From positions 1 through 37,810 of the forward strand of contig JAJEDE010000028.1 in the NCBI GenBank assembly GCA_022821645.1: 37,810 bases of DNA, written 5' to 3'. Shown piece by piece: positions 8,500 through 15,717 of this stretch (its first letter is position 1; each line of letters starts with the position of its first letter). Both the position numbers and the translations under genes were made by a program. Below the pieces are notes generated by a model. The model was not told the DNA's origin and did not search any database. It saw only the letters and a program-made list of their open reading frames with translations. Source of the DNA: Chloroflexota bacterium (GTDB taxonomy: Bacteria > Chloroflexota > UBA11872).

Positions 8500-9361
8500 G
8501 CCACACCCCCAGGATGGTAAACACCAGCGCCGCCACGGCCACGTACCCGTTGATGTTAAAGAACGCCAGGCTCAATCGGCTCAAGTCGTCCGGCTTCAGC
8601 AACCTATTCTCGTAAACCAGCAAAGCCGCGATCACGGCAACGCCGACCCAATACGGCCAGCCCAGGGCAGCCACGAATCCCAGCGCCAGCAGCACCCCAA
8701 TCGTCAAGGCATGGGAAGCCCGCGCCACCCACAGCGCCGCCGACAGCCCAAAGCGCGCCGGAACCGAGTGCAGCCCCTCGGCTTTGTCGAACTCCACGTC
8801 CTGCGTCGCATACAGCACGTCAAACCCGCCGATCCAGAACGTCACCACGAGGGCCAGCAGCGCCGCCTCCATCGAGAACTCACCGGTCACCGCAATCCAT
8901 CCGCCTACCGGCGCGATCCCATCGGCCAGCCCGAGAATCCAGTGACTACTCCACGTGAACCGCTTCGTATACGAATAAAACGTCACCGCCACCATCGCCA
9001 CGGGCGCTAGCACCAGCGCCAGGCTGTTCAGTTGCCACGCCGCCACGTGCAGCAACGCGAACCCGCCCAACGCCAGCCCCAGCATTTCCGGTCTTGACAT
9101 AATCCCCATTGGGATTGCCCTCGAAGAGGTCCGCGGATTCCGGGCATCCAGCTCGGCGTCGATCAAACGGTTCGCCGCCATGGCTCCGGTCCGTGCGCCC
9201 GCCATCGCCAGTGTGGTCCAGATGAACACCGGCCATCCTGGCCAGCCCCGCGCTGCCAGCACCATTCCCAGGTACGCAAACGGCAGCGCAAAGACTGTGT
9301 GCTCAAACCGAATCGCATCCAGGTAAACCCGAGCGCGCCGCACCGACGCCGCCAGACTCAT
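8492..9361 (-). CDS. ubiA: UbiA-family aromatic prenyltransferase (UbiA/MqnP-like)
   Basis: A 289-residue integral membrane prenyltransferase with about eight to nine hydrophobic helices. Both Asp-rich motifs for the Mg-diphosphate are present: NRLIDAELD (64-72) and DVLYATQDVEFD (181-192). The family joins a polyprenyl chain to an aromatic acid in quinone synthesis. Because it sits with UbiD and UbiX and no other ubiquinone genes are seen, the substrate may be 4-hydroxybenzoate or 1,4-dihydroxy-6-naphthoate (MqnP role). The latter is attractive for Chloroflexota, which use menaquinone, but the sequence alone does not decide. Confidence 0.92.
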   Translation of the reverse strand: MSLAASVRRARVYLDAIRFEHTVFALPFAYLGMVLAARGWPGWPVFIWTTLAMAGARTGAMAANRLIDAELDARNPRTSSRAIPMGIMSRPEMLGLALGGFALLHVAAWQLNSLALVLAPVAMVAVTFYSYTKRFTWSSHWILGLADGIAPVGGWIAVTGEFSMEAALLALVVTFWIGGFDVLYATQDVEFDKAEGLHSVPARFGLSAALWVARASHALTIGVLLALGFVAALGWPYWVGVAVIAALLVYENRLLKPDDLSRLSLAFFNINGYVAVAALVFTILGVWLG

Positions 9362-9383
9362 AGAACCGGCCTGTGGCGCTCCA

Positions 9384-9866
9384 TCAGTCCAACCCGAACC
9401 AGGGCCCGCTGTTCAGCAGCCGCTCGAACACCGCCCGCTCCTCGGCATCCTCGATCAGTTCGCCGGCCTGCCGCGCCGTTTCCCGTCGATTCGCGGCGTC
9501 CGCCAGCCCCGCGCAGGCGTGCGACCGGGCCAGGCACTCGAGCGCTGCCGCCAGATCAAACGCCGTCTGCGCGTCGCCGTTCGCATCGCTCAGCTTGATG
9601 CACGCATCGGCGTGATGCACCGACAGCGAGACAATCCCAAGAAACGAAACCGCCGTCGCTACCAGGTGCTCGGCGCGCTGCTTCTCCAGCGGTCCGCCAA
9701 CCTCGAACCAGTGCCGGTGCGAGGCATAGGCCTTCGAGAGCAACTCCGAGGCATGCAGGTAGTCGGGGCTGCTCTCGATCAGCTCCCACGCCTGGTTGTT
9801 GTTCTCGACTGCAAGCCGGCGCTGAGCTGGGTGAATGTCAATCTCCGCGTCCTTGTCAGATTCCAT
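9384..9866 (-). CDS. Small helical protein of unknown function between ubiD and ubiA
   Basis: I do not recognise this 160-residue protein. It is acidic, Ala/Leu/Glu-rich and predicted almost wholly helical, with repeated pairs of amphipathic helices that could be a short TPR-like solenoid. No signal peptide or membrane helix is seen, and the cysteines (in DACIKL, ECLARSHACAG) form no clear metal motif. Its start overlaps the end of ubiD by 11 bp and it ends 22 bp before ubiA, so it is embedded in the UbiD-UbiA-UbiX set. An assembly or scaffold role for the membrane prenyltransferase and decarboxylase is a guess from position only. Confidence 0.7.
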   Translation of the reverse strand: MESDKDAEIDIHPAQRRLAVENNNQAWELIESSPDYLHASELLSKAYASHRHWFEVGGPLEKQRAEHLVATAVSFLGIVSLSVHHADACIKLSDANGDAQTAFDLAAALECLARSHACAGLADAANRRETARQAGELIEDAEERAVFERLLNSGPWFGLD

Positions 9867-11313
9867 AGCTCGACCACCGCTCGTCCACGAGCTTTACGAT
9901 CTCATCGTCCATCTTGATCTCCGGCGGCCATTCCCGCGGGAACCCTTCCTGCGGCAGCTTGCGCGTCGCGTCGATACCCAGCTTTCCGCCAAAGTGCTCC
10001 GTAGTCGTCGCGAACTCCAGGTGGTCCATCGGCCCGCGAGCCTGCTCCAGGTCCCGTGCCGGATCCGTGTTTGCGCCCACCCGCCACATCACTTCCTTGA
10101 GGTTCTGCACGTCCACGTCGTGGTCCACCACGATGATGTACTTCGTGAACATCAGTTGGCCCACGCCCCAGATTCCGTGCATCACCTTGCGTGCCTGTCC
10201 GGGATACCGCTTGTTGATCGACACGATGCAGAAGTTGTGGAACACCCCGTGCACCGGCAGGTTCATGTCCACCAGTTCCGGCACGAACAGCCGCACCAGC
10301 GGCAGGAACAGCCGCTCCGTGGCCTTGCCGATCCAGGCGTCCTCCATCGGCGGTACGCCCACGATCGTCGACACGAAGACCGGGTCCCGCCGCCGCGTCA
10401 CCGCCGTCAGGTGGAACACCGGAAACGGCTCCGCAAGCGAGTAGTACCCGATGTGATCGCCGAACGGCCCTTCCAGCCGCGACTCCGACGGATCGACCCA
10501 GCCCTCCAGCACGATCTCCGCGTGCGCCGGAACCTGAATATCGACCGTCTTCGCCTGCACGGTCTCGACCGGCGCGCCCCGCAGAAATCCCGCGAACACC
10601 ATCTCGTCGATGTCCGGCGGCAGCGGGGCGCTTGCTGCGTACATCAGCGTTGGGTCCGCCCCAATCGCCACCGCCACTTCCATGCGCCGGCGTTCTTCCT
10701 TGCTCCGCCGCCAATGCTCCGCGCCGCCTTTGTGCCGTTGCCAGTGCATCCCCAGCGTGCGGTCATCAAACTTCTGCAGTCGGTACAACCCCACGTTGCG
10801 TTTGCCTGTCAGCGGGTCGTGCGTCAGCACCAGCGGAAACGTGATGTACGGCCCGCCATCCAGCGGCCAGCAGGTCGGAATCGGCAGGTCAGCCAGCGAA
10901 GGGTTCTCGGTGTCGAATACCTCGTGCACCGGCGCGTTACTCACCTCGCGCGGCCCGATCCGCCCGACTTTGATGATCTCGTTCAGCACCTGCAGCTTGC
11001 CCAGCAGGCTCTTCGGCGGCGGACCCATTGCCATCGACAGTAGATCGTCCAGCCGCCGCTCCAGTTCCGACCATTCCTCCATGCCGAGCGCCCAGGCCAT
11101 GCGTTGCGGCGATCCGAGCAGGTTGATGGCAAATGGGATGTTGCTGCCCTTCACGTTCTCGAAAAGCAGCGCCGGCCCCCTGGCCTTCATCACCCGGTCC
11201 GCGATCTCGGTGATCTCCAGGTGCGCGTCCACCTCCACCTGGATACGCCGAAGCTCGTCCCGCTCCTCCAGCAGGTCCAGAAACTCGCGCAGGTTCTTGA
11301 AGGCCATGGCCAT
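9856..11313 (-). CDS. ubiD: UbiD family decarboxylase
   Basis: A 485-residue UbiD-type decarboxylase using prenylated FMN and a divalent metal, acting on an aromatic or alpha,beta-unsaturated acid. Motifs: NVGLYRLQ (173-180) with the catalytic Arg at 178, HWQRHKGG (190-197) at the metal/cofactor site, and EGPFGDHIGYY (from 281) with the acidic residues of the active site. Length and sequence are like bacterial 3-polyprenyl-4-hydroxybenzoate decarboxylases. Upstream, 6 bp away, is a HAD phosphatase; downstream are the 160-residue helical protein, ubiA and ubiX. In a futalosine organism this position would be MqnL. Confidence 0.94.
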   Translation of the reverse strand: MAMAFKNLREFLDLLEERDELRRIQVEVDAHLEITEIADRVMKARGPALLFENVKGSNIPFAINLLGSPQRMAWALGMEEWSELERRLDDLLSMAMGPPPKSLLGKLQVLNEIIKVGRIGPREVSNAPVHEVFDTENPSLADLPIPTCWPLDGGPYITFPLVLTHDPLTGKRNVGLYRLQKFDDRTLGMHWQRHKGGAEHWRRSKEERRRMEVAVAIGADPTLMYAASAPLPPDIDEMVFAGFLRGAPVETVQAKTVDIQVPAHAEIVLEGWVDPSESRLEGPFGDHIGYYSLAEPFPVFHLTAVTRRRDPVFVSTIVGVPPMEDAWIGKATERLFLPLVRLFVPELVDMNLPVHGVFHNFCIVSINKRYPGQARKVMHGIWGVGQLMFTKYIIVVDHDVDVQNLKEVMWRVGANTDPARDLEQARGPMDHLEFATTTEHFGGKLGIDATRKLPQEGFPREWPPEIKMDDEIVKLVDERWSSYGI

Positions 11314-11319
11314 CCCCGC

Positions 11320-12195
11320 CTACGGCGCTAGCAGAAGGTCGAATGGAAGCTGATAGAGATTATCGATCACCAGGTTCGGCCGTAACTCACCCGTTGCCGC
11401 CTCAGCGGCTTTGCGCGTTGTACTCCCCGTCAGCACCAGCACGCCCGTCGCCCCAATGGCATTCGCGCCGGCGATGTCGGCGTCCAGCAGATCCCCCAGG
11501 ATCACCAGTTCCTCTGGGGGTACGCCGCTCCGCTCCGCCGCCAGGCTGAACAGGTGCGGCGATGGCTTCCCGACCACCAGTGGCTCGATCCCGGTGGCGG
11601 CTTTCAGCGCTCCTACGATCGCCCCCGCACCCGGCATTGGTCCGTTCGCCATCGGCAGCAACGAATCCTGGTTGACCGCGATGAACGCCGCGTCGTGCAA
11701 CACCAGACCCCGCGTCGCTCGCGACAGCCGGTCGTAGGTCAGCCCAAAGTCGCAGCCGGCCACCACCACGTCGACCGGCTCATCGTCGTCGAAGCTAGCC
11801 AGTTGGAAGCCCGCCGCCTCTATGTTTGCCGCCAGCCCGATCCCGCCCAGTACCAACACAGAGCCAGGGATGGGGTCCAGACGCTTCAGGTATTCCACTG
11901 TGGCGACCACCGCCGAGATGATCTCTTCCGGACCCGCGTCCACTCCCATCTGCTGCAGCTTGGCCGCAAGTTCCACCGGCGTTTCGCGGGAGTTATTCGT
12001 CACAAAGAACAGCGGCAGCCCCAGGTTGCGAACCGTCGCCACCGCTTCGGCGGCGCCGTCAATCAGCTGACCGCCGCGGTACATCACCCCGTCCATGTCG
12101 AACACGAACGCCCGGCGCCGCGCCGGCACCACGGCGGGCTCGCGGTCCGAGTGCTCGTGGTGGTGGTGCGTGTTGCACGCACCGCGGACGGTCAC
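11320..12195 (-). CDS. HAD-IIA family hydrolase (NagD-like phosphatase)
   Basis: A 291-residue HAD superfamily hydrolase of subclass IIA, like NagD and 4-nitrophenylphosphatase-type enzymes. Motif I is FDMDGVMYRG near residue 33, motif II FFVTNNSRET, a conserved GKPSPHLF lies before motif IV, and motif IV is GDLLDADIAGA. Such enzymes dephosphorylate small phosphometabolites. The N-terminus carries an unusual His cluster (THHHHEH, residues 9-15), possibly a metal-binding tail. The GTG start overlaps the TGA stop of the upstream dehydrogenase by 4 bp. The pairing suggests that a phosphorylated hydroxyacid could be handled by both. Confidence 0.9.
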   Translation of the reverse strand: MTVRGACNTHHHHEHSDREPAVVPARRRAFVFDMDGVMYRGGQLIDGAAEAVATVRNLGLPLFFVTNNSRETPVELAAKLQQMGVDAGPEEIISAVVATVEYLKRLDPIPGSVLVLGGIGLAANIEAAGFQLASFDDDEPVDVVVAGCDFGLTYDRLSRATRGLVLHDAAFIAVNQDSLLPMANGPMPGAGAIVGALKAATGIEPLVVGKPSPHLFSLAAERSGVPPEELVILGDLLDADIAGANAIGATGVLVLTGSTTRKAAEAATGELRPNLVIDNLYQLPFDLLLAP

Positions 12196-13169
12196 GCGGG
12201 ATAGACCCCGTTCACCACCATCTCGCGGTCCCAGTCGCCTTCCAGCACGCCCACCACATTCCTGGCAGCGCCAATGGCCATCCGCTCCACCGACTCGACG
12301 GCGACGCCCGCCATATGCGGTGTCGGCAGCACCTTCGGATGGGCGGCCAAGTCGTCGCCGTCAGGCGGCGGTTCACTGGTCCGTACGTCCAGCGCCGCGC
12401 CGGCCAGTTGACCGGAATCCAGCGCCGCTCGCAGGGCTGTTTCGTCCACGAGACCGCCCCGCGCCGTATTGACCAGGAAGGATCCCGCCTGCATAAGCCC
12501 CAGTGTTCGTTCGTTCACGACCTCGCGCGTTTCGTCGTTCATCGGCGTGTGCAGCGACACGAATCTGGCGCGACGAAACACCTCGTCGATATCCACCAAC
12601 TCCACCCCGTGCTCCGCCACGAAGTCCGCGTCCGGGTACGGCTCAGCCGCCACCACATCCACCTCGAATCCCTGCAGCCGCTGCACAACCGCACGGCCAA
12701 TCCGGCCAAGGCCGATTAAGCCGATCGTCTTGTCGCGCAACTCCGTGGTCGGAGGACGAACCCAGCCGCCCGCCCCAGTCGTCTCGAAGTACCGGCCCAG
12801 ATCACGCGTCAGCGCCAGCAACAGCGCCACCGTCGTCTCCGCCACCGTCGTGTCGTTGGTGCCCGCCGCGATCATCACCGGCACCTCGTGATCTCGCGCC
12901 GCCTCCAGGTCTATGGCGTCATAGCCCAGACCCATCCGCGCGACAACCTGCAGCTCCGGGAACATCTGGAAGGTCTCGGCGGTGTACGGCTCGCTGCTGG
13001 CCATCGTGCCGGCGATCCCGGAAAGCTGCTCGTGCAATTGCTGGCCGTCCAGGTATGCGCCCGGCACGGAGGCGATCACAGGCTCGTGCCCGGCGTCTCG
13101 AAGGATGTCCAGCGCTGCTTCCGCCGGGTTGGAGGTGAAAATCCTGGTCGTGATCAATACGCGCGCCAC
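12192..13169 (-). CDS. D-isomer-specific 2-hydroxyacid dehydrogenase
   Basis: A 325-residue NAD-dependent dehydrogenase of the D-2-hydroxyacid/phosphoglycerate dehydrogenase family. The Rossmann motif is GLGRIG (153-158). The catalytic triad is visible: Arg237 in NTARGG, Glu266 in DVRTSEP and His285 in TPHMAG. There is no C-terminal ACT domain, so it is either a short SerA-type 3-phosphoglycerate dehydrogenase or a hydroxypyruvate/glyoxylate reductase-type enzyme. An acidic residue (AAEP) after the second beta strand fits NAD over NADP. It overlaps the HAD phosphatase gene by 4 bp; a dehydrogenase plus phosphatase pair could serve serine or glycerate metabolism. Confidence 0.9.
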   Translation of the reverse strand: MARVLITTRIFTSNPAEAALDILRDAGHEPVIASVPGAYLDGQQLHEQLSGIAGTMASSEPYTAETFQMFPELQVVARMGLGYDAIDLEAARDHEVPVMIAAGTNDTTVAETTVALLLALTRDLGRYFETTGAGGWVRPPTTELRDKTIGLIGLGRIGRAVVQRLQGFEVDVVAAEPYPDADFVAEHGVELVDIDEVFRRARFVSLHTPMNDETREVVNERTLGLMQAGSFLVNTARGGLVDETALRAALDSGQLAGAALDVRTSEPPPDGDDLAAHPKVLPTPHMAGVAVESVERMAIGAARNVVGVLEGDWDREMVVNGVYPA

Positions 13170-13264
13170 AGGGGATCCTGTCAGTGGGTGGGCGAAACTG
13201 CGCGCATTCTAGCCGCGAGCCGCGCGTGCTCTGCGGCTTAGCCTGCGGTAGAAGAGGCGCCTCG

Positions 13265-13723
13265 CTACAGACCCTCCGGCCGGTCCACAATCGCGAAACT
13301 GATTTCCCCCGAGGCGCACAGCTTTCCGTCGATACTCGCTCGACCCGCCGCCCGGCCGAACCCGCGTCGGTAGCGGATGACCTCGGCCTCGAGCCGCAAC
13401 TCGTCCCCTGGACGCGCCGGATGCCGGAACTTCCACTTGTCCAGACCCGTCAACATGGCGATTTTTCCCGAGTTCTCCGGCATCCCCAGCGCCGCCACGC
13501 CGCCGACCTCGGCCACTGCCTCCACGATGATCGCGCCCGGCAGTACGGGAAACCCCGGGAAGTGCCCACTCAGCACGTGCTCGTGGTGTGCCGCCACGTC
13601 ATTCATGACCCCGACCGCTCGCTGGCCGTACTCAAGCTCAACGATGCGGTCCACGAAAATGAAAGGTTCCCGGTGCGGGATCAGCGCCTCAATCCCGTCT
13701 CGGTTCAGCAGCGCGTCAGACAT
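13265..13723 (-). CDS. fabZ: FabZ-type 3-hydroxyacyl-ACP dehydratase
   Basis: The chosen start (ATG at 13723) gives 152 residues, the usual FabZ length; an upstream ATG at 13852 would add 43 residues without family similarity. The enzyme removes water from 3-hydroxyacyl-ACP in type II fatty acid synthesis. Motifs: IPHREPFIFVDRI (15-27) and the active-site segment HFPGFPVLPG, with catalytic His54 and Glu68 (IVEAVAE). The hot-dog core helix and later strands are complete. It is divergent from the MarR-type regulator, with a 12-bp palindrome between them, so it may be under that regulator's control. A gap of 95 bp separates it from the dehydrogenase downstream. Confidence 0.92.
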   Translation of the reverse strand: MSDALLNRDGIEALIPHREPFIFVDRIVELEYGQRAVGVMNDVAAHHEHVLSGHFPGFPVLPGAIIVEAVAEVGGVAALGMPENSGKIAMLTGLDKWKFRHPARPGDELRLEAEVIRYRRGFGRAAGRASIDGKLCASGEISFAIVDRPEGL

Positions 13724-13852
13724 GGGCGGCCTCGTTCGAAACGTCGTTCCGGCCAGCATGGCACAGGCCGCAGGTGCCGGGTCAAAGGGCATCGACCGGA
13801 TCGAATGGGTGCCCTCCCAGCCGTCCAGGCCGACTTTCGCTGCCGATGCCAC

Positions 13853-13881
13853 TTGCGCAAAACGATTCCAGACCGTATAAA
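13853..13881 (+). promoter_or_regulatory. Candidate promoter of the MarR-type gene
   Basis: TTGCGC at 13853-13858 and TATAAA at 13876-13881 are separated by 17 bp. The -10 matches well and the -35 only in TTG. The site is followed about 9 bp downstream by a perfect palindrome. Assignment is by eye. Confidence 0.4.
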
Positions 13882-13889
13882 TGCCATAC

Positions 13890-13917
13890 CGAGTTTGTGA
13901 ATCCCTTCACAAACTCG
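13890..13917. promoter_or_regulatory. Perfect 12-bp palindrome, candidate MarR operator
   Basis: CGAGTTTGTGAA (13890-13901) and TTCACAAACTCG (13906-13917) are exact inverted repeats around TCCC. The size and AT-rich TTGTGAA half-site suit a dimeric winged-helix regulator of the MarR family. It sits between fabZ (-) and the MarR gene (+), overlapping the expected transcription start. Autoregulation is the simplest reading; a short RNA hairpin is the alternative. Confidence 0.65.
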
Positions 13918-13939
13918 CCAAATCCCCAATCGGCCGAGC

Positions 13940-14467
13940 TTGGCAAAGGTGCCGCCGGCCCAATGTCTCAAGAGAGGTGTTCCGATAGCCGCGCATCGCA
14001 ACGGGTCCGCCAACGGGGCGGCCAATGGTCATCACAGTCTTCAGGAGTCCACCATCCACCGCTTGCTGGTTGGATCACACCGCCTCGCCGGTCACCTCAA
14101 CTCGGCCTGCGACGAGGCTGGTGTCTCCCTGCCGCTAGCGCGGGCCCTTCAATTCCTCGCCGGTGCCACCGAGCCGGTCACGCCGACCCAGCTTTCGCGT
14201 GAACTCGGCCGCAGCCCGGCTGCAACGTCCGAACTCATCAAGCGTCTGGTGAAGACCGAGCAGATCACCGCCGACGTAGACCCGGACGACCGTCGCTCAT
14301 TTAAGCTCATGCTCACCGAGGCCGGTCACGCCAAGTGGAATGAAGTCCGCGGCGCGCTGCAGCAGGCGGAGGCCGTGATTGAGAGTGGCTACGGTGGCCA
14401 CCGCCTCGAAGCCCTCGCGGGCGAGCTCGACGAACTCATCACCGCCCTCGACAAAGTTCCCGCATAA
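13940..14467 (+). CDS. MarR family transcriptional regulator
   Basis: A winged-helix regulator of up to 175 residues. The first 30 or so residues are Ala/Gly/Asn-rich and may not be translated; TTG at 13940 is only the most upstream start, and no convincing ribosome-binding site was seen. The DNA-binding domain runs through TPTQLSRELGRSPAATSELI (recognition helix) and the wing VDPDDRRSFKLMLTEAG with the conserved Asp-x-Arg. Helices at both ends provide the dimer interface. MarR regulators respond to small phenolic ligands or oxidants. A palindrome at 13890-13917 is its likely operator. Targets may be itself and fabZ. Confidence 0.88.
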   Translation: MAKVPPAQCLKRGVPIAAHRNGSANGAANGHHSLQESTIHRLLVGSHRLAGHLNSACDEAGVSLPLARALQFLAGATEPVTPTQLSRELGRSPAATSELIKRLVKTEQITADVDPDDRRSFKLMLTEAGHAKWNEVRGALQQAEAVIESGYGGHRLEALAGELDELITALDKVPA

Positions 14468-14475
14468 CCCAATGT

Positions 14476-14496
14476 GCCGCTGCCCCAGACAGCGGC
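14476..14496. repeat. Small hairpin just after the MarR gene
   Basis: GCCGCTG (14476-14482) pairs with CAGCGGC (14490-14496). It is a weak secondary structure just before the stronger terminator-like hairpin. Confidence 0.4.
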
Positions 14497-14507
14497 GTCC
14501 CCGCCCC

Positions 14508-14552
14508 TCCCCCAGGGCGAGTCCGAACGATGTTCCGGCTCGCTCTGGGGGA
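14508..14552 (+). terminator. Strong hairpin, probable terminator of the MarR gene
   Basis: The 21-nt arms at 14508-14528 and 14532-14552 pair with two G-U wobbles and one mismatch, with loop GAT. A pyrimidine-rich tail (CTCTTCTTCCTC) follows on the plus strand. It lies between convergent genes (MarR + and propeller protein -) and may act in both directions. Confidence 0.6.
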
Positions 14553-14657
14553 CTCTTCTTCCTCGCCCCAACGGGACCGATGCTGTGCTGTACGTCAGGG
14601 GGGTCTGCCCTTCGCTTGACTCCGGCCTGCGCCTCTCCGTAGAGCCAATCCCACGCC

Positions 14658-15614
14658 TCACCCCGAGGTTGCACTCAAGATCCGTGCTCGGCCCTCGCCG
14701 TCCCTCGCCTCGTAGAACACTCGGGACCGCCCATCCGGCAGCTCAATCACGCAGGGTTCCGAGACCATCCCGCAATCCAACTCGACGTCCAGGTCCAGCA
14801 CCGGTTCCGGCGACTTCGTCCACTCGATCCCGTCGTCCGAAACTGCGGTGAAGATTCCCCCGTCGATCCCCTCGGCCCATCCGGCATAGAACATCCTGAG
14901 TCTTCCGTCACCCAGGCGAATCACCTCGGGGGCGTACACGGCGTACGTCTCCCGCTCAGTCTCCTGCGCAATACGCACGCCCGGCTCCATCTCGAAGATC
15001 AGACCGTCCCGGGACACCGCGCTCACGATGTGATTCTGCGCGTCTAGACCCGACGCCATCGGAAATGAGTAATGGTGAAAGTAGAGCCGGTAAACCAGCC
15101 CCCGATCGGTCGGGAAGTACACGCAGCGCGGCGACCCGTACGACCACGCACCGTCGCCAATTCTGACCCCCTCTTCCAACTCCCAATCCAGCCCGTCGGC
15201 CGACGTCGCACTCAGAATCACCGTGGGAGCGTCCGGCCGCCGGGCCTCGTAGTACATGCGATACCCGCCCCCGGGAATCGGCACCACATCCGGGCACAGC
15301 GTGCGCTGCCTCGCGTGCGGACCGTGGACATTGATCCTCACGCCGTCATCGTGCGCCCACGCCGACCCGTCAGGTGAGGAGGCACTCAGGATGTGGCCGA
15401 GGAGGTCGGACTGCGTAACCTCGGGCGCAAAGCCCGTGTAGTACATCCGGTAACCGCCCCCGGCCAGACCCACGACATTCGGAGTCAGCACTCCGTTCGC
15501 GGGCACCAGCGGGTTGAACTCAATCGCGGGCATTGCATCTTTCGTCCATGCAACCCCTGGATCGGTCTCGTGAAAGTGGACCGAGGTCAGCGGATCAAAC
15601 TCGACGCTCGACAT
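14658..15614 (-). CDS. Five-bladed beta-propeller protein, glycosidase-like
   Basis: A 318-residue protein built of five similar blades. Each begins with a Pro-x-Val segment and a Gly-rich turn followed by an aromatic strand: GGGYRMYYTGF, GGGYRMYYEAR, RGLVYRLYFHHY, DGRLRMFYAGW and DGRSRVFYEAR. Blades are linked by repeats of the type ILSATSADGLDW. This layout is that of the GH32/43/62/68/130 glycosidase and phosphorylase group. No signal peptide is seen. The catalytic acids cannot be assigned with certainty, so a glycan-related hydrolase is the best guess rather than a firm call. It lies 103 bp downstream of the PafA-like gene on the same strand. Confidence 0.75.
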   Translation of the reverse strand: MSSVEFDPLTSVHFHETDPGVAWTKDAMPAIEFNPLVPANGVLTPNVVGLAGGGYRMYYTGFAPEVTQSDLLGHILSASSPDGSAWAHDDGVRINVHGPHARQRTLCPDVVPIPGGGYRMYYEARRPDAPTVILSATSADGLDWELEEGVRIGDGAWSYGSPRCVYFPTDRGLVYRLYFHHYSFPMASGLDAQNHIVSAVSRDGLIFEMEPGVRIAQETERETYAVYAPEVIRLGDGRLRMFYAGWAEGIDGGIFTAVSDDGIEWTKSPEPVLDLDVELDCGMVSEPCVIELPDGRSRVFYEARDGEGRARILSATSG

Positions 15615-15717
15615 TTCAGCCCCGTTTCTTGCCTGGACCGCAACTCATCGCTAGTACTTCTGCCGAGAGTCGCGTCTGCGACAGGATCTCGTCGGGAGTG
15701 TCCAAGCACCCGACAAC

